Source: Parcubacteria group bacterium LiPW_15
GTDB lineage: Bacteria > Patescibacteria > Paceibacteria > UBA6257 > 2-01-FULL-56-20
NCBI GenBank assembly: GCA_007375645.1
Contig: VMER01000003.1
Span: forward strand, 1 to 64,000
Length of the DNA: 64,000 bases
Direction: 5' to 3'
The number at the start of each line of letters is the position of its first letter. Within the stretch, counting starts at the first letter, position 1. The position numbers were made by a program, and so were the translations under genes. Of this stretch, positions 7,822 to 16,433 are shown in pieces. The notes beneath the pieces are model-generated. The model ran no database searches. It was given only the letters and a program-made list of their open reading frames with translations, and was not told the origin of the DNA.

Positions 7822-9532
7822 GCATAGTGGGACGAACGGAGGCAAAAACCTCCGTTTCGTCTTTATTAGCGGGAGTTTTTTCAGGTTCGAACCTCGGATT
7901 TTTTGATTTCGCAACATCGAAGTATTTTTCGAGTGTCGAGCAGAAGAAATCATTGGTGACACTTAGTTTTTTCTTCGTCAGTGTTAGGTTCGAACCAAGA
8001 ATGGAAAGTGCTTCCATTTTTTCCTCGGAGCTGCCGTTTTCGATGATATCCCGTATTTCAGTAAGCAAGTCGAACTTCTTTTCTATCCCGCGGAGATCTT
8101 CCGTGGAATGCCCTTTTTTGCCTATTTTTGCCTCGATGGTGGCCGTTTCCTCTTCTATCCGGTCATTTTCCCGCTCAAATTCTTCCTTGTTTATAAGACC
8201 GTTTATGTGGGCTGATACAAGGCGTTTGCGTTGCTCCTGAACATTCTGCAGTCTGTTCATCCAGTTCTCTTCTATTTTCCCTCCGTACATCTCCTCTCTA
8301 CGTTCTAATACCCTTATGCTATCTATACACCAGTCCCTGAGCGCCGGAGATACGGCGAGTCTTGATACCACATTCTGCACGAAGAAGCCGTTAATTTCGG
8401 ATTCAGATATGTTCTTCCCGGGACATTTCGGGTTCTTTTTCTTTACGCAGTGGTAGTATTCATAGTTAAGGATTTTTCCGGATTTTGGTCCTTTTATTCT
8501 CACGCCGCATTTTGGACATGCAGTTTTGTGGCCGAGTGAAAATTTCTTCCTGCATTCCTTACAGATCATTTGCACTTTCTTCTCAGCGGTTATAGAACCT
8601 CCGCAGTCGCCGCATTTGAGATGTTTTTTGTATGGAAAATCGTTTCTATATACCCACGATCTCGGCATGTTGGGCCGGCGCAACAAACTCAGGATTTTCC
8701 GATGCTGGCTTTCTGTTACCATCCGCGGAACTGATTCGTTAACCTCGTACCTTCTAATTATTCCTTCATCATCTTTTCCATGAAAGAATCCTGCATAGAA
8801 TGGATCCTTGAGTGCCCGGTAGAGCGCGGAGAGTTTTATAGATTTCCCGCCAATGCGTTTCCGAGGAACGGTGGTTAGGCCCATTTCGTTCACTGCTATT
8901 TTATGAAGCTCCCTGACTGAATACTTACCGGTGAGAAACATCTCGAGGAGTTTTTTCACCAACGGGAATCTTTGTTCATCGATAAGCGTTTTCCTGAATC
9001 CTTTTTCTCCCTTGTCGTTCATATAGCCTATCTTCGCCATTGCTGGGAGATATCCCATCCGTCGCTTTTTAGCGAGACCTCTTTTTACGTTCTCTCCTTT
9101 GTTGTCATTCTCCATTTTTGCCTGGGCGCAGGTAATCGTGAACATCTGCTTATCGGCCGGAGTATTCCTGAATATTTGCTGATATGTGATTATGCACTTC
9201 AGTTTTCCCTCATCCATAAGATCAACGAGTCTGCCTGCGTCGCCAGCATTTCGGGAGAGTCTGTCTGCATGCCAGGTGATAATTCCCTGAATCCTTCCTT
9301 TTTCTATATCTTTGATAACACCTTCGAAGATGGATCTCTTCCCGGATTTTTTCGCAGACTTTGATTCGCGGAGTATATACTCGTCTTTTAGATTTATACT
9401 TAGACGCTCCGCGACCTCGACTGCTTTTTCCACCTGTGATTCAACTGAAAGAGCTTGTCTTTCGTCCTGTTCGCTCGACTTTCGGTTATAGGCGGCGAAC
9501 TCTATCTCGCTATAATTTATTTCGTTGAACAT
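7811..9532 (-). CDS. Large serine recombinase of E1
   Basis: A 573-residue site-specific recombinase. The N-terminal resolvase domain has YNRKSSEQ with the catalytic Ser at about 19 and WHADRLSRN near 95. A Recombinase domain follows (about 160-270), then a zinc ribbon (CGDC...) enlarged by an extra CKEC...CPKC knuckle, and a coiled coil at about 430-480. It is the likely integrase of E1. Its last codons are supplied by the tRNA: Val-Arg-Pro-Thr-Met, then Leu-Arg-Gly-stop, with Leu-Arg in the att core. In an excised circle the frame would continue into DNA now at 16424-16394 (GEPVNSGK). The upstream small gene at 9555-9779 is 22 bp away and probably co-transcribed. Confidence 0.93.
   Translation of the reverse strand: MFNEINYSEIEFAAYNRKSSEQDERQALSVESQVEKAVEVAERLSINLKDEYILRESKSAKKSGKRSIFEGVIKDIEKGRIQGIITWHADRLSRNAGDAGRLVDLMDEGKLKCIITYQQIFRNTPADKQMFTITCAQAKMENDNKGENVKRGLAKKRRMGYLPAMAKIGYMNDKGEKGFRKTLIDEQRFPLVKKLLEMFLTGKYSVRELHKIAVNEMGLTTVPRKRIGGKSIKLSALYRALKDPFYAGFFHGKDDEGIIRRYEVNESVPRMVTESQHRKILSLLRRPNMPRSWVYRNDFPYKKHLKCGDCGGSITAEKKVQMICKECRKKFSLGHKTACPKCGVRIKGPKSGKILNYEYYHCVKKKNPKCPGKNISESEINGFFVQNVVSRLAVSPALRDWCIDSIRVLERREEMYGGKIEENWMNRLQNVQEQRKRLVSAHINGLINKEEFERENDRIEEETATIEAKIGKKGHSTEDLRGIEKKFDLLTEIRDIIENGSSEEKMEALSILGSNLTLTKKKLSVTNDFFCSTLEKYFDVAKSKNPRFEPEKTPANKDETEVFASVRPTMLRG
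7818..7824 (+). other. attL core in tRNA-Asn
   Basis: CGGAGCA at the tRNA 3' end, identical to 32002-32008 at the far end of the tandem array. On the minus strand it covers the codons CTC-CG of the recombinase C-terminus (Leu-Arg). Confidence 0.7.
7835..7856 (+). terminator. Palindrome inside the recombinase 3' end acting as a tRNA terminator or arm site
   Basis: AACGGAGG-CAAAA-CCTCCGTT followed by TCGTCTTT on the plus strand, 14 bp beyond tRNA-Asn. It can terminate tRNA transcription after integration, and being next to the core it may also be part of the recombinase binding site. Confidence 0.5.
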
Positions 9533-9554
9533 AGCCGATTCTTTTTTCTTTTAT

Positions 9555-9779
9555 TCAATCAAGCCCCAACTTATCCGAAGAAGCAAGGCCTTTATTTATC
9601 CGAGAAGGCGTCTCAAGGCCGTCAATAAGTCTCCTGTTACGGTGTTTTCTTGCGAGAATCACCATTCGGAGCATTCTTTCCCCAAACTCTGAAAGTTGCT
9701 GAGGACTCAAAACTACCCCGTAATCCCTTGCGTGTATATCTTTCAGGTTCTTCAGTTTTTGACGACTTATGTTCTTCAT
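9555..9779 (-). CDS. Small helical protein next to recombinase (YG-x-LS family)
   Basis: 74 residues, predicted mostly helical, no named family. The core LKDIHARDYGVVLSPQQLSEFGERMLRMVIL resembles in layout the E2 protein at 19864-20064 (LYEKRYGVKLSDEEAALRANNLFKLYKI): a helix, an aromatic-Gly turn, Leu-Ser, then a second amphipathic helix. Start at 9779 has AAAGGTGG eight bases upstream, directly after a hairpin with an 8-bp stem (CGCTGGGC/GCCCAGCG, 9793-9825). Its place between a structured RNA and the recombinase, repeated in E2, suggests a control or directionality role, but no activity can be assigned. Confidence 0.7.
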   Translation of the reverse strand: MKNISRQKLKNLKDIHARDYGVVLSPQQLSEFGERMLRMVILARKHRNRRLIDGLETPSRINKGLASSDKLGLD

Positions 9780-9854
9780 ACGGATCCACCTTTCGCTGGG
9801 CAGGAATCGGCTTCGACCGCCCAGCGAGAGATGGACTTATTGCCGATTTGTGCA

Positions 9855-10110
9855 AACAAAAAAGCCTCCAGACCGGACACGACTTTGAGTCATGTACGAT
9901 CTGGAGGCTTCCCGCTCAACCGCTTTTCAGCGGCTAATCAGTGGTGACAAGGTTCCATGCCGATGAAGGACCTGTCTGGAAGCGGCCCGCTCTTGAATGG
10001 TCTGAGATGGGCACAGCTCCCGGATATATGCGACCGGGTGCGCAAGGCTTTCGCCTACGGCTTTATAGCCACTGATTCATGTAAACTATTCTATTTCCAG
10101 CTACTGTTCA
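9855..10110 (-). ncRNA. Structured transcript upstream of the small protein (unknown family)
   Basis: On the minus strand a TATACT -10 box lies near 10105. The following about 240 nt hold a long-range pair AATCAGTGG/CCACTGATT (9937-9945 with 10069-10077), local hairpins (CCGCT...AGCGG, CCGG...CCGG), and at the end an 11-bp-class terminator stem GCCTCCAGA...TCTGGAGGC followed by TTTTTTG (9857-9909). No convincing ORF occupies it. It does not match 6S, tmRNA, RNase P or SRP RNA by the motifs I know. It could be an independent small RNA or an attenuating leader. Confidence 0.55.
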
Positions 10111-10320
10111 TAGTATAGCATTTTGATATCCTCATGGGAACACCAGGATTCCTTTCGATTTCTTAATTTCTCTCCGGAAATCAATCTCAAGTGGGGATGT
10201 CCCGCAGAGGAGAGGGGTTTCGTGGCGTTTTACTGGCTTTTTCGGCTTTTCGGGCGGAAATTGATTTCTTCGTTTTTTTCAGTTTATCAGTTTCCCGCGG
10301 CCGGCCTTAGCCACCCTTTC

Positions 10321-10662
10321 TTAGGATTTTGTCTCTGTTCTATGCAAACCTATCATAGCCGGCACGAGTAGCAGCACGAAGAAGTAGGTCCACGTTTCAG
10401 TTAGCGGAGCTGGATTTGGGTCCGGATCCATGCAGTTGTCGAAACTGTCGCATCCTCCCTTGCCCGCTATGCTTGCGGCCACTAAAGCAATGAGTGCTAT
10501 CGCAAGTATCCACTTGCTGATCACGAATATGTATCGTTTCCACGAGGTTATGTCTCTTTTCTTTTCTGCGAAATCGCGCGAAATCTTGTACGAGGCATAT
10601 ATAACCCATCCCACAAAGAGCATCCCTGCGGCTCTTTCTATGCCGGTTAGTATTTCATTCAT
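10321..10662 (-). CDS. Small membrane protein of E1
   Basis: 113 residues with three hydrophobic segments (about 12-28, 47-66 and 92-106) and a short Cys/Asp-Pro-rich loop between the last two (GGCDSFDNCMDPDPNP). No family recognised. The ATG overlaps the end of the preceding gene by four bases, so the two are translated together. It may anchor or partner the membrane protein encoded just upstream. Confidence 0.7.
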   Translation of the reverse strand: MNEILTGIERAAGMLFVGWVIYASYKISRDFAEKKRDITSWKRYIFVISKWILAIALIALVAASIAGKGGCDSFDNCMDPDPNPAPLTETWTYFFVLLLVPAMIGLHRTETKS

Positions 10663-11156
10663 GGCGTAGTTGTCGATCCATGATAGAACGGCTCCGCCTC
10701 TTTCAGGGTTTTATTGATCATATCCACCTCCGCTTGTACCTGAGCGGCTTTTTTTATCCGATCCACATCCCTCTGCCATGCTGCGCGCCGTTCTGACGTA
10801 TCATCGAATGGCATTGAGAGCCGACTGCACCAGATTTGCACCTGTTCGTCTTTCAGTGAAGCACAGATCAACCTGGTTATTTCATCTGGCGTTCTGGTTA
10901 TTTTCTTTGGCGTCTCTGGTAGTTGTGATGTTGCTGGTTCCGAAGTGGTGTCTTCAGAGTCGGTTTTTATATCGCGTTGAATCGCTGTGTCACCCAGCCG
11001 TTCTTCCGCCTGCTCAACTACCACCGATGATTGCGCCGAGCGTTCCTTGTTTTTGATTATAGAAACAGTGGCTACTGTACCTCCGGCGAGTGCCACAACT
11101 CCCATAATGATTATCGCTATGAGCGGTATAAATCCTCCACGCTTTTTGTCATTCAT
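10659..11156 (-). CDS. Single-pass membrane protein of E1
   Basis: 165 residues: a basic N-terminus (MNDKKRGG), one transmembrane helix (about 10-32), an acidic Thr/Glu/Pro-rich linker, and a helical C-terminal part with two Cys (LICASLKDEQVQIWCSR) that could form a disulfide outside the cell. No family recognised. First gene of a two-gene unit with the protein at 10321-10662. Upstream lies a strongly folded region (11165-11320). Confidence 0.7.
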   Translation of the reverse strand: MNDKKRGGFIPLIAIIIMGVVALAGGTVATVSIIKNKERSAQSSVVVEQAEERLGDTAIQRDIKTDSEDTTSEPATSQLPETPKKITRTPDEITRLICASLKDEQVQIWCSRLSMPFDDTSERRAAWQRDVDRIKKAAQVQAEVDMINKTLKEAEPFYHGSTTTP

Positions 11157-11164
11157 GTTTGTAT

Positions 11165-11320
11165 GAATTGTTTCAGGACGACCTTTGCGTCCTGGTGCGT
11201 GGATTCTTTATGCGCAAAGACCCCAGCACCAGGCGGAACCTTGCGGCTCCCATACAGGTTTCCCTGTATGACGCAACGAGCGATCCTGATGTGGGGATCT
11301 TTATGCTCGTTGCGTTTTTG
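11165..11320. other. Highly structured intergenic region
   Basis: Several nested inverted repeats: CAGGACG/CGTCCTG (11172-11193), CCTGGTGC/GCACCAGG, ACAGG/CCTGT, and ACGCAACGAGC/GCTCGTTGCGT (11272-11312) followed on the plus strand by TTTTTG. Read on the plus strand this resembles a small RNA ending in a terminator; on the minus strand it would be a structured leader of the two membrane genes. No ORF fits it. Confidence 0.4.
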
Positions 11321-11402
11321 ACCATGCCGCCGGAAATCCGAGGGTTTAGGTCTGGGGATTAACCCCTATTCAGTTGTTATATCAATACTACCACCAACGT
11401 AA

Positions 11403-11434
11403 GCAAAATCCACATTTCTGTGGATTTTGCTCGT
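11403..11434 (-). terminator. Long hairpin after the STAND gene
   Basis: A near-perfect 13-bp stem, AGCAAAATCCACA/TGTGGATTTTGCT, immediately downstream of the STAND stop codon; a short T-rich tract follows on the minus strand. Confidence 0.65.
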
Positions 11435-11444
11435 TACTACTTAA

Positions 11445-14400
11445 TTAGAAATCGCTTCTTTCTTCTTCTGTCTTTGCATTTTCGATGGCGCGTTTACGTT
11501 GGTTAATGTAATCGTCCAACCACCTAATAACTCTTTGATCCGTTTCTTTTTTTCTTAGTGGCAGTATGGCTTCTAGCATTTTTTTATGGTGTTCACTGGC
11601 TTCTCCGGACCATCCTTCCGTAAAGAAATTAGCGGCGAGATTTCTTCTGACATCCTCTCTATCTCCATAGCGTATGAGGATCTCTCTAGCTAAGCACACT
11701 TGTCCCGGATCATTTGAGAATACATTTGGTACCATATTGGCGATAAACCAGGCTCTTTTCTCTACATCTTTATCTATCCATGCCCACAAGGCGTCGAGTT
11801 TTATCTTTCCTATTACCGATGGATTTGCATGATCTCGAGCATCAAAGAATTCATTCGAACTGAGCCAATGTTTGAAGATGAAATATCCTTTTTCTTCCAA
11901 GCTATCCAACGCTTTAAGCCACAACTCGTTGGGGTATGCTTCCGATATTTTCATCAGTATGCCTCTTACATACCTGTCGGCATGATCCACTATACTGCCG
12001 GAGTTGCCAAGGCTATTTAGCATCAATGTACCTATTTTCACGACAGCCTCTTTGTCTGCACCATATTTTTCCAAGAATTTATTTGCTGTTTGGGACCACG
12101 TATAGTCGTCCATGACATCCGCACGCTCATCGGATTCAGCAAAGAACATTGGGTCTGTGAGTACTGCTAACGTAAGATCTTTTGGTATTTCGTGTCCCGA
12201 TTCCTTATCAACGTAGTAACGGGAGAATACATCAAGCGCGATAGAAGATGTTATTTTCTTACTTTGCCCCATAAGAACCATGACAAATTGCTCTAGCGTT
12301 TTTTCTCCAAGTTCTCGTATTGATACCCCGTACTTGAAGTGGCTAAGCAAGACGGGATTTATTTTCCCATCTTCTACAAGAGAGAGTATATTTTCCATTA
12401 TTTGGTCTGTAATACCTGCCCTCCAGGCCAACTCCGGGAGTAGTGGCACAAACAATTCTTCCTTTGAGAGATCTCCAAACAACAATTCCCACTTGCTTGG
12501 ATTTTCTTCAAATATAGTTCGAAGATAGCCACCGAGAAAATACTGACTTGGCCGTTTCTCTTCGGGCGTATTCCTACGTGCTTCCAGAATTATATTGAGT
12601 AGTTTTTTTTCTTTATCTTTTTCTCCTAACGCATGACCGAAAACATATCCATTTCCAGCCTCGTCTGTCACCAGCCAAGGTATATTCTTTAGAAGTTCTG
12701 ATTGGTCTTGGTATGCTTTATCAGCAAGGTCAGCTATTCTTTTTTCTTTTCCCTGCTCATCGTATTCATCTCGCTTCCGAAAGTAGTCTTCAGTGAGATT
12801 CATAGCTACATAGCGGTTAAGTAGGGACGAAAGGTCGTCTGGAACCAACTCTTTATAGAACTCTTCCCATTTCGATTTTATTTCTTGAGGCAACTCATCG
12901 TGTCCGTAATATAGGATATGGACCACCGCTTCTATAAGATCATTTTTATTACCTCCTTGTTGGAGTATCTTCCTGGCTGAATCAAGTGCTAATTCAGAGG
13001 ATCCTGGATTTCTGCCAAAGACCTGAGTCTGATGCATAAGAGTCGTCATTATTGAGTTTTTACTATTTTCAGTGACGACATTAAGTGCTGCCATTAACAT
13101 CTCCCAAACCTTGTTTGTATATTCCCGCGTCTCTTTTGGGTGTTCGCGAGGATCCCAAAGATGGGGCTCTCGTCTAATGCCTTGGTATTCTGCTCCAACC
13201 GCTCGGGTAAAATGATTCTCCAATGCCAACGATAGCGCTTGTATAGCTATGTTTTCTTTGACTGGATCTTTAGAAAACAACAATTCCTCTAAGAGTGGCA
13301 ATCTAATAAGCGGTGATTCTTCTGTGGCAGTGAAGATAGAGAAGAAATCCTTGAACGTCCCCGTCGCATTATTCGAATAGATTCTATCGTTTTCCGCTTC
13401 TGCTAACCTAAGCAAGACACGCATGGCTCTCACGAAGAGTCCTTCCCATACCGCGATACGTTCTATCGCCCAAATCACTTGCCTTCGTCCCGTTTTGAAC
13501 TCAAGGAGCTGCTCATTGTTCCATTTTGCGACTGTTGTTTCTAACCGCTCCAGAGCTTTTTCGGGAGCGGCTTCAGCGAGTGCTAAAAAAAAATCTGATT
13601 CTCTTTCTTCTTTTAGCAGTAACCCATCCGCAAACGGTCCGCTATCGCCGAGGAGATATTCTACGGTTTTCATTGCCGCTTGAGATTCTTGAGCGAAGCG
13701 AAACATTTCGTTAAATCCTGAAATGAGCGCGGGCGGCAGCTTGGTAAAATCGTTGATATCAAATGCTGCAGCCGAATGTTGGTCCCACCACTCAATCCAC
13801 AGTTTCACCTGCAAGGGTTTTGGAGTGATGTAGTATGTTTTTTCTCCTTGAAGGATTTTTCGATCGTGAAGGTTTTTGATATGTTCATCGAATCGCGCCC
13901 TGGTGATTGAATTATCATATTTGTTTACCAAGCCGAATATCGCAGTTGCTTCTTCCGCAACTGGTGGCTTGAATCCAAATCTCTTGAATAATGAGAGAAA
14001 TCGCATTATTAGCATGCGCTCTCGAACAGCTTGGCTTGTTGGATCATCTGTGCCAGCAATATATCGGTTAATCACAGGAACATTGTCAGGTTCCTTCAAG
14101 ATATCTTTTGAGTTGCTTTGAAGGTTTTCACCAATAATTCCCGCCCAACGAGGAGAGCCTTCGCAAAATGACGCCCATCTTCTGACGTGTTCCTCTGGCA
14201 CGCCATATTGTTTTAGAATTTGTGCAACCTGATCATCTCCGAGCGGTGGAATTGGTAATAGCTTTGTGGTCCCGGCACGCTCGGATCCTTCGTTATATAT
14301 CGTGATTAGGCGTATTCTTTTACCGAGTGATTGGACTCTATTCCAATATCTTACAGCTACGTCTTGCGAACATTCGTCTAGCACTAAAACAATCTCGAAA

Positions 14401-15242
14401 GCGTTATCCGCCATTCCAATCTGCCCCAGGAAACCTTGATTCTCGAGTTGGCTCGGATTGTCGGTATAAACTACGAGGGACCTGATTTTTTCTTCATTCA
14501 GGGATTCGAGCACTAGCCGAGTTTTTCCCACGCCAGATTCTCCAACTATCCTGAGATGGATAGCATCGGTGTTAGCAAGTAGCTGTTCTCTGATCTCTTG
14601 AATAATTTCCTTTTGCGGTTCTCCCAGGGTGAGCACTTCTGGCTTCATGTCGCCGTGCATTTTCCACCCGTCCAGTGTTTCGAAGACTCCGCCACTACCT
14701 CGTCCATTCACCATGAGGCGTATGGATGGAAAATCACCGAGAAACCCCTTTATAGTTGTTTGTCCCCATATGCGCACAATCGCATTTTGATACCCGCAAG
14801 TAGCCAACCATTCTTTGATTTTCGTGATAGCTCTATTCGTTTCTTGTTCATTCGGATCCAAGCCAAAACACACGAAGGTTAGGTAGCCATTGGCGTCGAG
14901 ACAATGAACGACACTTTCACCGAGATTTTCCTTTTGCACTGGTTGATTCCTTCTAAATAATTCATTTTGCAGGGCTCCATCCGTAAGCACAAAGGTGGTT
15001 CCGGTTTTTATCTGGAAGCCAGAATAGTTTGCCTTGATCAATTCGCTCTCTATGCCGGTGGTATTATTTGAAGACGCATCAATACCGCCGTCCGGTGCGG
15101 TTATCCGTTCGGATATTCTTATTTCCGGCAAAATACCGAGCCTTCGTGCTTCAGCCCATAGAATATCACGGAATAATTCAACGGCTTGTTGTGACCCAAG
15201 CCTCCCGATTTGTTCATTTTCTACATTCAGGAAACCGTTCAT
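11445..15242 (-). CDS. PD-(D/E)XK nuclease-STAND NTPase, Avs-like defence protein
   Basis: 1265 residues. The N-terminal domain has restriction-fold catalytic signs: APDGGIDAS at about 49-57 and FQIKTG at 76-81 (D...QxK). Then comes a P-loop NTPase with Walker A GESGVGKT at 234-241 and Walker B IVLVLDECS at about 284-292, and about 900 residues of helical repeats typical of STAND sensors. This order, nuclease, NTPase, repeat sensor, is that of antiviral STAND (Avs) proteins, which oligomerise on a phage protein and degrade DNA. Specific membership in Avs1-4 cannot be claimed from sequence alone. It is the main cargo of E1 and is transcribed away from the plus-strand genes at 15283. Confidence 0.82.
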   Translation of the reverse strand: MNGFLNVENEQIGRLGSQQAVELFRDILWAEARRLGILPEIRISERITAPDGGIDASSNNTTGIESELIKANYSGFQIKTGTTFVLTDGALQNELFRRNQPVQKENLGESVVHCLDANGYLTFVCFGLDPNEQETNRAITKIKEWLATCGYQNAIVRIWGQTTIKGFLGDFPSIRLMVNGRGSGGVFETLDGWKMHGDMKPEVLTLGEPQKEIIQEIREQLLANTDAIHLRIVGESGVGKTRLVLESLNEEKIRSLVVYTDNPSQLENQGFLGQIGMADNAFEIVLVLDECSQDVAVRYWNRVQSLGKRIRLITIYNEGSERAGTTKLLPIPPLGDDQVAQILKQYGVPEEHVRRWASFCEGSPRWAGIIGENLQSNSKDILKEPDNVPVINRYIAGTDDPTSQAVRERMLIMRFLSLFKRFGFKPPVAEEATAIFGLVNKYDNSITRARFDEHIKNLHDRKILQGEKTYYITPKPLQVKLWIEWWDQHSAAAFDINDFTKLPPALISGFNEMFRFAQESQAAMKTVEYLLGDSGPFADGLLLKEERESDFFLALAEAAPEKALERLETTVAKWNNEQLLEFKTGRRQVIWAIERIAVWEGLFVRAMRVLLRLAEAENDRIYSNNATGTFKDFFSIFTATEESPLIRLPLLEELLFSKDPVKENIAIQALSLALENHFTRAVGAEYQGIRREPHLWDPREHPKETREYTNKVWEMLMAALNVVTENSKNSIMTTLMHQTQVFGRNPGSSELALDSARKILQQGGNKNDLIEAVVHILYYGHDELPQEIKSKWEEFYKELVPDDLSSLLNRYVAMNLTEDYFRKRDEYDEQGKEKRIADLADKAYQDQSELLKNIPWLVTDEAGNGYVFGHALGEKDKEKKLLNIILEARRNTPEEKRPSQYFLGGYLRTIFEENPSKWELLFGDLSKEELFVPLLPELAWRAGITDQIMENILSLVEDGKINPVLLSHFKYGVSIRELGEKTLEQFVMVLMGQSKKITSSIALDVFSRYYVDKESGHEIPKDLTLAVLTDPMFFAESDERADVMDDYTWSQTANKFLEKYGADKEAVVKIGTLMLNSLGNSGSIVDHADRYVRGILMKISEAYPNELWLKALDSLEEKGYFIFKHWLSSNEFFDARDHANPSVIGKIKLDALWAWIDKDVEKRAWFIANMVPNVFSNDPGQVCLAREILIRYGDREDVRRNLAANFFTEGWSGEASEHHKKMLEAILPLRKKETDQRVIRWLDDYINQRKRAIENAKTEEERSDF

Positions 15243-15282
15243 ACTTTGAATTATACCGAAAAATCCTATAATTTATAGGGAC

Positions 15283-15588
15283 ATGGATCAGTTGTTTATT
15301 CAAATTGTTGGGGGCCTTATCGTCGCGGCATTAGCTGCGTGGTTTGGTTTTGGTGGGACCAAGAGAGTGATTATTCACCGTGCTGGTCCAAGGCGCAGAA
15401 CTGGAAAGTGGATCATTCTAATTTCTGTTCCTATGATTTTTGGAGGCCTTGCCTGGATGGGTAACAGCAACCCGCAAGGCTTTGATGATTGGATAAAACC
15501 ACCGGCTGTATACGGATTTACGCTCGCTGGCTATGGTGTCATTTTTTTTGTGATTGGAAAAATAGTTGCTTGGTTCCAACGGCCCTAG
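15283..15588 (+). CDS. Small membrane protein, divergent from the STAND gene
   Basis: 101 residues with three hydrophobic segments (about 6-23, 41-58 and 75-96) and a basic loop (HRAGPRRRTGK). No family recognised. A TATAAT box and AGGG lie just before the ATG. It sits 40 bp from the STAND start, back to back, and may share a control region with it. A membrane partner for the neighbouring defence gene is conceivable but unsupported. Confidence 0.6.
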   Translation: MDQLFIQIVGGLIVAALAAWFGFGGTKRVIIHRAGPRRRTGKWIILISVPMIFGGLAWMGNSNPQGFDDWIKPPAVYGFTLAGYGVIFFVIGKIVAWFQRP

Positions 15589-15629
15589 GTCCCTCGAATA
15601 GTTTTGTTTTATTGCGCTATAATAGCAGT

Positions 15630-16433
15630 ATGCCAAGAGTCGACGATGCACTTCAATTCATAATTTCTTGTCTTCGGTCTTCCCCCATGTCTGCTCGGAA
15701 TTATGGGTATGACGTATATATCCCAAATGTTTGCAGAACTTACGTTCGGGAAGTTGAACATATTACCGATCAGACTTCGGCAGAGCGACGTGCCCACGAA
15801 CTTATTGGCGGTGTTTTTTATGATGCGGCTTGGGAACTTTGCCGCCGAGGCATCCTGCGCCCAAGCGTTCGGGGCAGAAATGAGCAATCGACCGATGACG
15901 GATCTGCAGGCAATGGTTACTCGATAACCACACTCGGCAGATCCTGGCTTGATGAAAATCAGGGCGTTCTTTTTATTCCAACCGAACCTTCGAGAGTAGC
16001 GGAGCTCATCGGGCGTTTCCGGGGTGATTTCGGTGACGGTTTTTTTCAGAGAGCCCAGGAAGCAGTCAGGTGCTATTCAGCGGGAGCATATCTTGCCTGT
16101 TGCGTAATGTGTGGAGCAGCAATGGAATCCGTACTTTTACATTTAGCGATTCAGAAAAACGGTGATGAAGTGGCGGTTATGAGAACTTACCGGACTTCAA
16201 TGGGGAGGAGTAGAGTCGAGACTATTATTTTACAGGGGGTGCCCGATCACTTAGCGAGAACGTTTCGAAGTTCGACTGACTTATTGAAGTACTGGAGAGA
16301 CGACGCTTCGCACGGTGCAGCTTCTGTGATCACAGAGTTCGAGGCATACGAAGCCATTTCGCGTCTCCTCCGTTTTGTTCTATTTGCAGTAGGTCACTTA
16401 CCGGAGTTCACGGGTTCTCCTCGGAGAGCGTAA
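15630..16433 (+). CDS. HEPN-like (RX4H) protein with N-terminal winged-helix-like region
   Basis: 267 residues from the ATG at 15630; the open frame further upstream overlaps the preceding gene and is not protein-like. A TATAAT box ends six bases before this ATG, so the message may be leaderless. Residues about 40-110 (HELIGGVFYDAAWELCRRGIL...GYSITTLGRSWL) look like a winged helix. The C-terminal helical domain carries AYLACCVMCGAAMESVLLHLA and later YWRDDASHG, an R-x4-H motif as in HEPN and DUF4145-type domains, many of them defence RNases or their sensors. The last three codons lie across the E1-E2 att core, and the gene converges on recombinase 2 with a 40-bp overlap. Confidence 0.68.
   Translation: MPRVDDALQFIISCLRSSPMSARNYGYDVYIPNVCRTYVREVEHITDQTSAERRAHELIGGVFYDAAWELCRRGILRPSVRGRNEQSTDDGSAGNGYSITTLGRSWLDENQGVLFIPTEPSRVAELIGRFRGDFGDGFFQRAQEAVRCYSAGAYLACCVMCGAAMESVLLHLAIQKNGDEVAVMRTYRTSMGRSRVETIILQGVPDHLARTFRSSTDLLKYWRDDASHGAASVITEFEAYEAISRLLRFVLFAVGHLPEFTGSPRRA

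Larger units (their letters stand above)
7822..16424. mobile_element. Integrated element E1 at tRNA-Asn (about 8.6 kb)
   Basis: Bounded on the left by the att core CGGAG in the tRNA-Asn 3' end (7818-7822) and on the right by the CGGAG core at 16422-16426, where a second recombinase gene ends in the same reading phase. It holds a large serine recombinase, a small helical protein, a structured RNA region, two membrane proteins, a nuclease-STAND NTPase, and two plus-strand genes, one HEPN-like. The tandem organisation with E2 is inference from the three matching cores and from recombinase placement. No conjugation or capsid genes were seen. Confidence 0.72.

Noticed and set aside
9637..9855. 72-codon minus-strand ORF overlapping the small YG-x-LS gene
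   Set aside because: Out of frame with the family-like protein at 9555-9779, and its start lies in the terminator hairpin region without a ribosome site.
15489..15629. Longer N-terminus for the HEPN-like gene
   Set aside because: The extra 47 residues are Trp/Cys-rich translation of the upstream gene's 3' part in another frame; the ATG at 15630 sits just behind a TATAAT box.
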